A stretch of DNA of 34,436 nt, taken from positions 1 through 34,436 of the forward strand of contig CAYVCX010000029.1 in NCBI GenBank assembly GCA_964450435.1. The letters run 5' to 3'. Under the pieces are notes generated by a model. The model searched no databases, was not told where the DNA came from, and saw only the letters and a list, made by a program, of their open reading frames with translations. Shown here piece after piece: positions 8,875-16,142 of this stretch (positions are counted from its first letter, which is position 1; each line of letters opens with the position of its first letter). A program made the position numbers and the translations under genes. This DNA is from SKLM01 sp964450435. Its GTDB lineage: Bacteria > Chloroflexota > Anaerolineae > B4-G1.

Positions 8875-9141
8875 TCACAGTCGGAGGTGCCTTTCGAGGC
8901 GCGCGATCTCCCCCTCCAATTCCTCTATCCGACGCCGCATGCGCAGGATGATCTCCACCGCGGGAAGATTGATCCCCAATGACATCAGACGGCGGACGCG
9001 CCGCAGCTCGGCCAGGTCTTCGTCCGTCAGCGTCTCCTCCATCACGCCTACCTCGACGCAGTGCTGCACCACGTGGACGTCCACGCCTGCCTGCCGGGCG
9101 GCTCTCTTGATGGTGATGGTCGTTCGTTTGTGTCTTTCCAT
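8875..9141 (-). CDS. Small MerR-like regulator, chaperone-modulator CbpM / HspR-like
   Basis: An 88-residue protein with a degenerate MerR-type helix-turn-helix (TIKRAARQAGVDVHVVQHC) and a downstream LRRVRRLMSLGINLPAVEIIL stretch, ending in a charged coiled coil rich in Glu/Arg. It is the last gene of a dnaK-grpE-dnaJ operon, 14 bp after a CbpA-type dnaJ. CbpM proteins bind and inhibit CbpA. HspR, which holds the same place in actinobacterial and Deinococcus operons, represses the operon at HAIR sites. The sequence looks closer to CbpM: it lacks a clear MerR Tyr-Asp-Arg loop. No HAIR palindrome is seen upstream of dnaK. The family is likely; the choice between the two roles is open. Confidence 0.75.
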   Translation of the reverse strand: MERHKRTTITIKRAARQAGVDVHVVQHCVEVGVMEETLTDEDLAELRRVRRLMSLGINLPAVEIILRMRRRIEELEGEIARLERHLRL

Positions 9142-9155
9142 TGCTCAACGACCCC

Positions 9156-10166
9156 TCACGAGATACTGCGCAGTTCCTCGAAGAGCTCGCGCTGCCGCGC
9201 TGTCAACTCCGTTGGCACCTGTACGTCGACCTCGGCGTACAGATCGCCATGCTCCTCCGGGTTCCGAAGCTTGGGCATTCCTTTCCCTCGCAGTCGGAAC
9301 ACCTGTCCGTTCTGCGTCCCCGAGGGGATGGTCAACACTACCGTGCCCTCGAGGGTCGGCACCTCCGCCTCGCCTCCCAGCACAGCCGTGTACAGATCCA
9401 CCGGTGCCTTCACCCGCAGATCGTCACCCTGACGCTCAAGCTGCGCGTCCGGGCGCACGTTGACGCGCAAGTACAGATCACCGGCTTCGCCGCCCGCCGT
9501 GCCGGCGCCCCCTTCCCCGGCCACGCGGACCCGCGTACCCGTGCGGGCACCCGGCGGGATCTTCACCTCCAACCGCCGACCATCCCTCTGGAGAATGCGC
9601 GTCGTGCCGGTGTAGGCCTCGCGCAGGCTGATCTCCACCTCTTGTTGGAAGTCTCGGCCCTGCTGGGGCCGGACCCGGTACTCGTACCCGCCCGGCCCGG
9701 CTCCCGTTCTCGTGGTGCCCCCGCGCGGCGAACCGCCTGGGGCTGCGTGTGCTGCACCCCCGCTGCCCATCCCGCCAAAGATCTGGGTGAAGAAGTCCGA
9801 AAAAGGGCTTCCCCCGCCGAAGAGATCCTCCAGATCCTCCGGCGTACCATGGCGCACGTGAACCCGCTGACCGCCGCCCGGCGCTCCGGCTGCCCACTGC
9901 CCCCAGTCGAAGCCCCCCGGCTGCTGGCCGGCCTGCTCGTAACGTCGCCAATCTGCTCCCAGCCGATCGTACTTCTGTCGCTTCTCGGGATCGGAGAGCA
10001 CCTCGTAGGCCTCGTTGATCTCCTTGAACCGTTCTTCGGCTGCCGGGTCGTCCGGGTTCACGTCTGGATGGCATTGACGAGCCAGCTTGCGGAAGGCGCG
10101 CCGAATCTCGGCCTGGCTCGCATCCTTATCCACGCCCAGTGCGTCGTAGTAATCCTTAAACTCCAT
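9156..10166 (-). CDS. cbpA: DnaJ/CbpA-type co-chaperone (class B, no zinc finger)
   Basis: An Hsp40 co-chaperone that stimulates the DnaK ATPase and delivers unfolded clients. The J domain is at residues 4-70 with the HPD triad at 33-35 (RQCHPDVN). A Gly/Phe-rich linker spans about 75-150 (FGGGSPFSDFFTQIFGGM), followed directly by two beta-barrel substrate domains and a dimerisation tail. The four CxxCxGxG zinc repeats of true DnaJ are absent, making it a CbpA-like class B protein of 336 residues. AGAGG lies 5 bases before the ATG. Its place between grpE and a cbpM-like gene suggests it is the main J-protein of this operon. Confidence 0.93.
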   Translation of the reverse strand: MEFKDYYDALGVDKDASQAEIRRAFRKLARQCHPDVNPDDPAAEERFKEINEAYEVLSDPEKRQKYDRLGADWRRYEQAGQQPGGFDWGQWAAGAPGGGQRVHVRHGTPEDLEDLFGGGSPFSDFFTQIFGGMGSGGAAHAAPGGSPRGGTTRTGAGPGGYEYRVRPQQGRDFQQEVEISLREAYTGTTRILQRDGRRLEVKIPPGARTGTRVRVAGEGGAGTAGGEAGDLYLRVNVRPDAQLERQGDDLRVKAPVDLYTAVLGGEAEVPTLEGTVVLTIPSGTQNGQVFRLRGKGMPKLRNPEEHGDLYAEVDVQVPTELTARQRELFEELRSIS

Positions 10167-10297
10167 AGAACCTCTGCAATCTCGCTAATCAAGTGCAAAG
10201 ACAGCACTGTGTCTCAGGTCGCGCCGTCGCGTAGCCGTCAATTGGCTGGGCCACAACGGGCTCAGCCGCGTCCTGAGCAGTAGATCTGGCGGCGTAA

Positions 10298-10323
10298 GAC
10301 CTGGATTGGCATCAATCCAGGTC
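10298..10323. terminator. Perfect 11-bp hairpin between grpE and dnaJ
   Basis: Bases 10298-10308 pair with 10313-10323 around a 4-base loop (GCAT). It lies in the 189-bp space between grpE and dnaJ. No strong U-run follows on the minus strand (TTACG), so partial termination or an RNA-processing/stability element that lowers dnaJ relative to dnaK/grpE is as likely as full termination. Confidence 0.5.
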
Positions 10324-10355
10324 CTGGGAAGCGCGGGTTCGTGTTCGGGTGACCC

Positions 10356-11003
10356 TCACGTCGCGACGACGACCTGTGCCGGGCGCAGAAGCTTCCCGTC
10401 CAGACGATACCCCTCCTGAGCCACTTCCACAACGGTGTCTCGATCCGCGTCCGCTGCCTGATGAGGGACCGTCGCTACTGCCTCGTGCCACTCCGGGTCG
10501 AAAGGCTGTCCCTCGGCCTCTATCCGCTCGGCTCCTGCTTGCTTGAGGAGCTGTTTGAGCGACCGGTAACTCACCTGGATCCCCTCGCGCAGGCTCTCTT
10601 CATCGCCCCCCGCGCGCAGTGCCCGCTCCAGATCGTCGGCAATCGTCAAGAAGCTACGCAGTAAGCGGGCCCGATTCTCTTCAACCTCGTCCTGGGCTAG
10701 GCGCCGCTGCCGCTTGCGGAAGTTCTCCATCTCAGCTTGGAGGCGGAGGGCGCGATCACGCCATGTCTCCAGCTCGGCCCGCAGTGCTTCAGCTTCCTTC
10801 TGTTCGCGGCGAGGCGGCGCGGGAATCTCTTCTCCCCCCCGCTGCGTAATCGCGTCGTCCACGGCGTGGTGATCTACCACAGCTTTCTGCTCCACCACGG
10901 CGGGTTCGGGCTCGACAACTGCCTTCTCTTCTTCTGTGATCTCCCGCTGTGACCCGTCGGAAGAATGCTTCACGCGGATCGGTACTTGCACCTGTCTGTT
11001 CAT
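10356..11003 (-). CDS. grpE: Nucleotide exchange factor GrpE
   Basis: GrpE dimer releases ADP from DnaK. The protein has 215 residues. The first ~60 are acidic and unstructured (Glu/Val repeats), followed by a long coiled-coil helix (about 65-120, with RLQAEMENFRKRQRR) and the C-terminal beta domain (FDPEWHEAVATVPH, then the family-typical VAQEGYRLDGKLLRPAQVVV). AAGG sits 8 bases before the ATG. It is 91 bp downstream of dnaK on the same strand, in the standard operon order. The acidic N-terminal tail is longer than in E. coli. Confidence 0.95.
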   Translation of the reverse strand: MNRQVQVPIRVKHSSDGSQREITEEEKAVVEPEPAVVEQKAVVDHHAVDDAITQRGGEEIPAPPRREQKEAEALRAELETWRDRALRLQAEMENFRKRQRRLAQDEVEENRARLLRSFLTIADDLERALRAGGDEESLREGIQVSYRSLKQLLKQAGAERIEAEGQPFDPEWHEAVATVPHQAADADRDTVVEVAQEGYRLDGKLLRPAQVVVAT

Positions 11004-11094
11004 AACTCAACCTTGCGTCAAGAAAGCGGCAGATTGGCCCACCGGCCCTCGGCATCTGCGTCGAATGCCGGCTGGCCAACCTACCGCGCTACGT

Positions 11095-13017
11095 TTACAC
11101 TTCGTGGAACTCGCCCTCGACGACTTCCTCTTCTTCCTCACCGCCACTGGGCGCGGCGCCGGGACCGCCCGCTGGGCCAGCCTGTGCTTGCTCCGCTCCT
11201 GCCTGCTGCTGAGCGTACATCGCCTGCCCGATGGCCTGGCTGGCCTGTTGCAGCTGCTCAATCAGACCCTCGATGCGGTTCTTGTCGTCGCCGTCCTTTG
11301 CCTGTTTCAGTTCCTCAATGATGCCCTCAATGCGGTTCCGGTCGGACGCCGAAACCTGGTCGCCAAGGTCACGGAGCGTCTTCTCCATCTGGTAGACCAG
11401 CTGGTCGGCCTTGTTGCGGGCCTCAATCAACTCCTTGCGGCGCCGATCCTCGGACTCGTGCCGCTTTGCCTCTTTGACCATCCGGTCGACGTCGCCTTCG
11501 TCCAGATTCGTCGTTGCCTCGATGGTGACCTTCTGCTCCTTGCCGGTGGCCTTGTCCTGAGCTGACACGTTCAGAATACCGTCTGCGTCGATGTCGAAGG
11601 TGACCTCGATCTGTGGCACGCCCCGCGGTGCGGGTGGAATTCCCTCGAGGTTGAACCGGCCCAGGCTCATATTGTCGCTGGCCATCGGCCGCTCGCCCTG
11701 CAACACGTGGATCGTCACTGCCGTCTGTCCGTCCTCGGCGGTAGAGAACGCCTCGCTCTTCCGCACTGGGATTGTGGTGTTGCGCTCGATAATCGGCGTC
11801 ATCACTCCGCCCAGGGTCTCAACGCCCAGGGTCAGCGGTGTGACGTCGAGAAGCAGTACGTCCTTCACCTCGCCGCCGAGCACGCCGGCCTGAATGGCCG
11901 CACCGATCGACACCACCTCATCGGGGTTGACGCCCTTGTGCGGTTCCTTGCCGCCGGTCAGATCGCGCACCAGGTCCTGGATCATTGGCATACGTGTGGC
12001 GCCGCCTACCAGAACGACCTCATTCAATTCGCCGGGAGATAGGTTGGCGTCTGCCAGGGCTTTCTCGAACGGCTCCTTGCAGCGCTGCACCAGGTCCTCC
12101 GTCAGCTGCTCCAGCTTGGCCCGCGTCAGCTTCATCTGCAGATGCTTGGGCCCGGAGGCGTCCGCGGTGATGAAGGGGAGGTTGATCTCTGTCTCCAACA
12201 CCGTAGAGAGCTCGATCTTTGCCTTCTCCGCTGCCTCTTTCAGTCGCTGCAATGCCTGCCGGTCCTCGCGCAGGTCGATGCCCCGCTCCTTTTTGAACTC
12301 GTCTGCGATGTAGTCCGTGACGCGCTGGTCCCAGTCATCACCGCCCAAGAACGTGTCACCACTGGTGGATCGTACCTCAACGACGCCCTCACCAACGTCC
12401 AAAATGGACACGTCGAAGGTGCCACCGCCCAGATCGAAGACCAAGATGGTCTCGTCTTCCTTCTTGTTCAGCCCGTAGGCCAGGCTTGCAGCGGTCGGCT
12501 CGTTGATGATGCGCGACACCTCCAGACCGGCGATCTTGCCTGCATCCTTGGTCGCCTGACGCTGGCTGTCGTTGAAGTAAGCCGGCACGGTGATGACTGC
12601 CTGAGTGACCTCTTCTCCCAGGTAGCTCTCGGCGTCTTTCTTCAGCTTGCGCAGGATCATCGCGGAAATCTCCTGCGGGGTGTATTCCTTGTCCTTCACC
12701 GGGATGTACACCCGCGCATCATTCGATGGCCCTTCAACAATCTCGTAGGGCAGCACCTTGCGCGCTTTCTCAACCTCAGGCTCGTCGAACCGCCGGCCCA
12801 TGAGCCGCTTGATGGAGAAGATGGTGTTATTCGAGTTGACAATCGCCTGCCGCTTGGCGACCTGGCCCACCATTCGCTCGCCACTCTCGTTGAATGCGAC
12901 GATGGATGGACATAGGCGCCCCCCCTCGGCGGTGGGGATCACGGTAGGCTCTCCTCCCTCCATCACAGAGGCCACCGAGTTCGTCGTACCTAGATCAATG
13001 CCGATAATCTTAGTCAT
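11095..13017 (-). CDS. dnaK: Chaperone DnaK (Hsp70)
   Basis: ATP-driven Hsp70 chaperone of 640 residues, first gene of the dnaK-grpE-cbpA-cbpM operon. The nucleotide-binding domain starts with IIGIDLGTTNSVASVMEGG and includes the phosphate-2 loop LVFDLGGGTFDVSIL and the adenosine motif VVLVGGATRMPMIQ. The linker VLLLDVTPL precedes the substrate-binding domain, and the lid ends in a Gln/Ala/Gly-rich segment and an acidic EEEEEVVEGEFHEV tail. ATG 13017 was chosen over the in-frame 13038 because AGGAGG lies 6 bases before it and MTKIIGIDLG is the family's standard N-terminus. Confidence 0.98.
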   Translation of the reverse strand: MTKIIGIDLGTTNSVASVMEGGEPTVIPTAEGGRLCPSIVAFNESGERMVGQVAKRQAIVNSNNTIFSIKRLMGRRFDEPEVEKARKVLPYEIVEGPSNDARVYIPVKDKEYTPQEISAMILRKLKKDAESYLGEEVTQAVITVPAYFNDSQRQATKDAGKIAGLEVSRIINEPTAASLAYGLNKKEDETILVFDLGGGTFDVSILDVGEGVVEVRSTSGDTFLGGDDWDQRVTDYIADEFKKERGIDLREDRQALQRLKEAAEKAKIELSTVLETEINLPFITADASGPKHLQMKLTRAKLEQLTEDLVQRCKEPFEKALADANLSPGELNEVVLVGGATRMPMIQDLVRDLTGGKEPHKGVNPDEVVSIGAAIQAGVLGGEVKDVLLLDVTPLTLGVETLGGVMTPIIERNTTIPVRKSEAFSTAEDGQTAVTIHVLQGERPMASDNMSLGRFNLEGIPPAPRGVPQIEVTFDIDADGILNVSAQDKATGKEQKVTIEATTNLDEGDVDRMVKEAKRHESEDRRRKELIEARNKADQLVYQMEKTLRDLGDQVSASDRNRIEGIIEELKQAKDGDDKNRIEGLIEQLQQASQAIGQAMYAQQQAGAEQAQAGPAGGPGAAPSGGEEEEEVVEGEFHEV

Positions 13018-13063
13018 ATCTTCCTCCTGCTCTTCCACACTTCAGTCTCCAGGTGAAACGTTG

Positions 13064-13166
13064 TTACCAAGTTGGCAAGGCAAATCCCCCCCCTGGTACC
13101 ATCCGCCTTGCGCACTAGGTCAAATATACCGCAGGTCCATTAGAAACAGCTAAGAGCGAGGTTAGC
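13064..13166 (-). promoter_or_regulatory. dnaK upstream region: two palindromes and a -10-like box
   Basis: A near-perfect palindrome (7-bp arms, 1-base centre, one mismatch) lies at 13064-13078, about 47 bp before the dnaK ATG. A -10-like TATATT is read on the minus strand at 13128-13123. A second inverted repeat, GCTAA-N8-TTAGC (13149-13166), overlaps where its -35 would be. Neither matches CIRCE (its arms have the opposite orientation) or the HspR HAIR consensus. A heat-shock operator role is inference. Confidence 0.3.
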
Positions 13167-13550
13167 GTGACATAAGATTGGGCCGTGCTGGGCTCCGGCA
13201 CGGGGCGGCAGACCTCCAAAGCATCCCTGGCAGGGGCCGGTGTGCTACCCGACGCACGCATCCCCGCTCGTCGTTTCTGTCCCGCCAGAGTCGCGGGCGG
13301 AACTTGACTGCCATGGCCGCCACACTGTCTGAGCCGCATCGGCTGGCTGTGAGATTGCTGCCCTCCGTACTCGACCTGTCGTGGTATGCGCTGAGTCGGC
13401 GTTCTTCTTCGGCAACCACGATCCTACGGGGGGATCGCACTGGCTGCGTGGCTCTTCTCCTCTCGATGCGCCGTTCTCTTGAGGGGATTCAGTGTGAGCT
13501 GAGGGTACTTGAAGTGGTGCATCTTCACGTCGAGGGCCGTGAAGGCTCCT
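13167..13550. other. Gene-free stretch between dnaK control region and glycosyltransferase
   Basis: About 380 bp with no convincing gene. Open frames on both strands lack ribosome sites, overlap the neighbours out of frame and match no family I recognise. No strong promoter, terminator or repeat is visible, apart from a short TGAAGG-AG-CCTTCA palindrome just past the glycosyltransferase stop. Confidence 0.5.
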
Positions 13551-14528
13551 TCAACGCGATGGGCGCCACTTTGGGATCTCTGCTCGATGCTGCCAGCGCC
13601 ACCACAGGCCCGCCGGATACCCCACCATCTTGGCGATGTCGCCGGTGACGCGGATGACGGGCACCCACAGCGCCGCTTTCAGCTTCTCTACCCGGTTCAG
13701 GTCGTCCCACACGCGTGACAACCGGCGCCAGGGGGCCCATAGCATTCCTGGAATGGCGATCAGATAGAGGGCCCACCACGCCGGGTTGCTCACTGCTCCG
13801 ACGGTCCCGATCAACGGCACCGCTATCAGGTAGGTCGCGTACCGGATCGCGTGCCGCAGCCGCCACAGATCCGCCTTGCCGTCGCCCCGTGCGTACCGAT
13901 AATACTGCTGGAAGAAGGCCCGTACGTTCGGTCGCGGGCGGAAATAGACCAGCGCCTGGGGCACGAACTCGAAGGCGCCGTACCGGGCCTTCAGCCGGAA
14001 GTCGAAGATCAGATCCTCACAGTAGTCGAGCCACTCGGGATATCCCCCGACCGCCTTCCAGGCTTCCTTGCGGAATGCAACGGAGCGGCTCGATGGCAGG
14101 AAGCGCTGCGGGTGGATGTCCTGGAGTTCCGGCAGCACGGTCGCCCCCATCGCCTTATCGAAGACGGTCTTCGAATCAGGACGAAAGAAGCCCGCTACGA
14201 TCTGCGCTTCGCTCTCCTCAAACGGTGCGACGATTCTCTCCAGCCATTCGGGATCCAGCCGGACGCCGGCGTCGGTTACGGCAACCACCTCGCCCACGGC
14301 GGCGCCGATGGCCGCGTTCCTGCCCTGGGAGATGTTGGCGCCCGGGCGCTGCAGGACGCGCAGGGGGAGGCGGCTCTCGGCCTGCAGGACCGAGAGAGTT
14401 GCATCGGCGGACCCGCCGTCACAGATCACCACGTCGTCGGGCTGGCGAGTCTGGAGGGCCAGACTGTCGAGGAGCCTCGGCAGGCTGCCGGCCTCATTCA
14501 GCACGGTGGCAATCACGGAAACAAGCAT
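13551..14528 (-). CDS. Family 2 glycosyltransferase, membrane-associated
   Basis: A 325-residue GT-A fold transferase. The N-terminus (VSVIATVLNEAGSLPRLL) and DGGSADATL are GT2 nucleotide-sugar-binding motifs. GRNAAIGAAVGEVVAVTDAG supplies the metal-site region (TDAG replacing the classical DxD), and YCEDLIFDFRLKARYG carries the catalytic-base-type ED. Two hydrophobic helices follow near 235-275 (for example WWALYLIAIPGMLW), so it probably works at the inner face of the membrane on a lipid or cell-surface glycan. ATG 14528 was chosen: the in-frame ATG at 14564 lies inside the promoter, and the -10 box is 7 bases before 14528, implying a leaderless mRNA. The acceptor is unknown. It stands alone on its strand. 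Confidence 0.85.
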   Translation of the reverse strand: MLVSVIATVLNEAGSLPRLLDSLALQTRQPDDVVICDGGSADATLSVLQAESRLPLRVLQRPGANISQGRNAAIGAAVGEVVAVTDAGVRLDPEWLERIVAPFEESEAQIVAGFFRPDSKTVFDKAMGATVLPELQDIHPQRFLPSSRSVAFRKEAWKAVGGYPEWLDYCEDLIFDFRLKARYGAFEFVPQALVYFRPRPNVRAFFQQYYRYARGDGKADLWRLRHAIRYATYLIAVPLIGTVGAVSNPAWWALYLIAIPGMLWAPWRRLSRVWDDLNRVEKLKAALWVPVIRVTGDIAKMVGYPAGLWWRWQHRAEIPKWRPSR

Positions 14529-14535
14529 CGCCGGA

Positions 14536-14564
14536 ATTATACCTGACGGGCCCTTCCCCGCCAA
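14536..14564 (-). promoter_or_regulatory. Promoter giving a leaderless glycosyltransferase mRNA
   Basis: Minus strand: TTGGCG (14564-14559), 17-bp spacer, perfect TATAAT (14541-14536). Only 7 bases separate it from the ATG at 14528, so the transcript should begin at the start codon. This rules out the upstream ATG at 14564. Confidence 0.65.
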
Positions 14565-14663
14565 ACCGGCTTCCGTCCCTCGGGCGCTAACAGTCCCGGG
14601 GCCTCCAGTTCGTCGCCTTGCACCCTTCTCGCGCCGGGTCGCTTCGGGAACCCTGCAGCAGGC

Positions 14664-14692
14664 TTGACGTCTCGAGGCAGATGTGATAGACT
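14664..14692 (+). promoter_or_regulatory. Promoter for the cold-shock gene
   Basis: TTGACG (14664-14669), a 17-bp spacer and TAGACT (14687-14692). The start point would be near 14699, giving a leader of about 124 nt before ATG 14823, similar in length to the long regulated leaders of cspA-type mRNAs. Confidence 0.65.
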
Positions 14693-14822
14693 AGATAAAC
14701 AGGACGCGGTGAGTTAGGTAGTGATGCATCATCCTGCCCAGGCTTACGTGCTCTGGGCGGTCTGCGTGTTGCCTCTCCTTGCCGCCGTAATAAGGTTCAG
14801 TTACTTAAGGAGAATGAGGAGG

Positions 14823-15050
14823 ATGGAAGGTAAAGAGACGGGAACCGTCAAGTGGTTCAGCAATGACAAGGGGTACGGCTTCATCTCGCGAGAAGAGGGG
14901 GACGACGTGTTCGTTCACTATTCGGCTGTTGAGGGTGGGGGCTTCAAGACCCTGAACGAGGGCCAGCGAGTCGAATTCAACGTTGAAGAGGGCCCCAAGG
15001 GCTTGAGAGCCACGGATGTGGTTCCTATCGGAGAACCGACGAGCTTCTAG
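14823..15050 (+). CDS. Cold-shock domain protein (CspA family)
   Basis: A 75-residue single cold-shock domain that binds single-stranded RNA/DNA and acts as an RNA chaperone. RNP1 (KGYGFISRE) and RNP2-like (DVFVHYSAV) motifs are intact, after GTVKWFSNDKG. ATG 14823 was chosen because it gives the usual length and AAGGAG lies 10 bases upstream; ATG 14814 in the same frame is only one base from that site. Oddity: the frame stays open back to GTG 14721/ATG 14724 and would encode a membrane-helix-like segment (YVLWAVCVLPLLAAVIRFSYL). I judge it more likely to be leader RNA, but a membrane-anchored form cannot be excluded. An intrinsic terminator follows. Confidence 0.9.
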   Translation: MEGKETGTVKWFSNDKGYGFISREEGDDVFVHYSAVEGGGFKTLNEGQRVEFNVEEGPKGLRATDVVPIGEPTSF

Positions 15051-15115
15051 ACGAAGCAACTAGCTACCCGCGTCAGATTCGGCCGTGCAGGGCCGAAGAT
15101 GCGCAATCGACAGGG

Positions 15116-15159
15116 CCGCCCGCGTTCGGGACTTCCCGGCGCGGGCGGGTCTCTGTTTT
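15116..15159 (+). terminator. Intrinsic terminator after the cold-shock gene
   Basis: A 9-bp GC stem (15116-15124 with 15140-15148) encloses a second inner pairing (CGGGA/TCCCG) and is followed by TCTCTGTTTT. A smaller hairpin (TTCGGCC/GGCCGAA) precedes it near 15079-15098. Confidence 0.8.
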
Positions 15160-15189
15160 GAACACAACAGATGAGGGGATCTCGACGAG

Positions 15190-16104
15190 ATGGGGAACGC
15201 AGACACATACTTTAAAGGGAAGAACGTCGTTATTACCGGGGGCTCGAGCGGTATTGGCAAGGCCACGGCTGAGCTGCTGGCGAGGCAGGGAGCTAGCGTC
15301 TTCATCATAGCAAGAGATCGGGCCAAACTGGATCGGGCTCTCCAGGAGATCGAGGGAGAAGGGAACAACCAGGATCAGCAGTACGGAGCCTTCTCCGCCG
15401 ATGTCTCCAGGTATGAGGAGGTCGAAGACGCCATCGCAGCCATTGTGGAGGCTGGCGGCACACCGGATATCCTCATCAACTGCGCCGGCATGGTCTATCC
15501 TGGGTATTTCGAAGAGCTCCCGCTGTCCACCTTCAGGGAGCAGATGGATGTCAACTTCTTCGGCACGCTCCACACCGTCAAGGCCGTCGTGCCCTACATG
15601 ATGGCGCAGGGATGTGGCCACATCGCGAACATTTCCTCCATCGGGGGAGCTTACGGCGTGTTTGGCTACACGGCCTACAGCGCCTCGAAGTTCGCGGTGT
15701 GCGGTTTCACGCAGGCATTGAGGGCCGAGCTGAAGCCCCACAACATCGGCGTGTCCCTCATGCTGCCATTTGACACCGATACCCCTCAGCTGCGTGGCGA
15801 GAAGAAGGTACAACCACTGGAGACAAAGGTGCTGACCAGCTTCGCGACACTAGATAACATCAGTCGCCCGAATGAGATCATCGCCGATCGGTTTGTTAGG
15901 CTGATGATCGGGGATGGCAAGCCAGACAGCCCGGATCAGGTTGCGAAGACCCTGCTCAGGGGAATTCGGAGACAACGGCACGTGATCTTGCCTGACCTCG
16001 TACTACGGCTGGGCTACTACTTGCGCGGTCTCCTGATTCCGATTGCGAACTGGGCGTATGACCAGTTGATACCTTTGGCAAGGCAACAGCGCGGCGCTCA
16101 CTAG
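15190..16104 (+). CDS. Short-chain dehydrogenase, 3-ketodihydrosphingosine-reductase-like
   Basis: A 304-residue NAD(P)H-dependent SDR. The Rossmann motif TGGSSGIG is at 16-23, NCAG at 97-100, the catalytic residues are Asn122, Ser150, Tyr163 and Lys167 (YSASK), and a C-terminal helical, partly hydrophobic extension follows (VLRLGYYLRGLLIPI). The substrate-loop sequence FDTDTPQL after FGYTAYSASKFAVCGF strongly recalls eukaryotic KDSR (FVT-1/Tsc10), where the loop reads PPDTDTP; those enzymes reduce 3-ketosphinganine to sphinganine. A serine-palmitoyltransferase-like gene lies about 2.7 kb away, which supports this role. It begins 30 bp after the cold-shock terminator; AGGGG lies 11 bases before the ATG. 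The SDR call is certain; the KDSR role is an inference from motif and neighbourhood. Confidence 0.85.
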   Translation: MGNADTYFKGKNVVITGGSSGIGKATAELLARQGASVFIIARDRAKLDRALQEIEGEGNNQDQQYGAFSADVSRYEEVEDAIAAIVEAGGTPDILINCAGMVYPGYFEELPLSTFREQMDVNFFGTLHTVKAVVPYMMAQGCGHIANISSIGGAYGVFGYTAYSASKFAVCGFTQALRAELKPHNIGVSLMLPFDTDTPQLRGEKKVQPLETKVLTSFATLDNISRPNEIIADRFVRLMIGDGKPDSPDQVAKTLLRGIRRQRHVILPDLVLRLGYYLRGLLIPIANWAYDQLIPLARQQRGAH

Positions 16105-16142
16105 GCTGCGCCACGCAGAAGTCTATCGATTCTGTGATTGCG

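Noticed and set aside
13149..13166. CIRCE heat-shock element before dnaK
   Set aside because: The inverted repeat has its arms as GCTAA...TTAGC, the reverse of CIRCE (TTAGC...GCTAA), with the wrong spacing; kept only as a generic palindrome.
13178..13648. 156-codon plus-strand ORF between dnaK and the glycosyltransferase
   Set aside because: It overlaps the 3' end of the glycosyltransferase antisense, lacks a ribosome site and has an Arg/Ser-rich composition typical of GC shadow frames.
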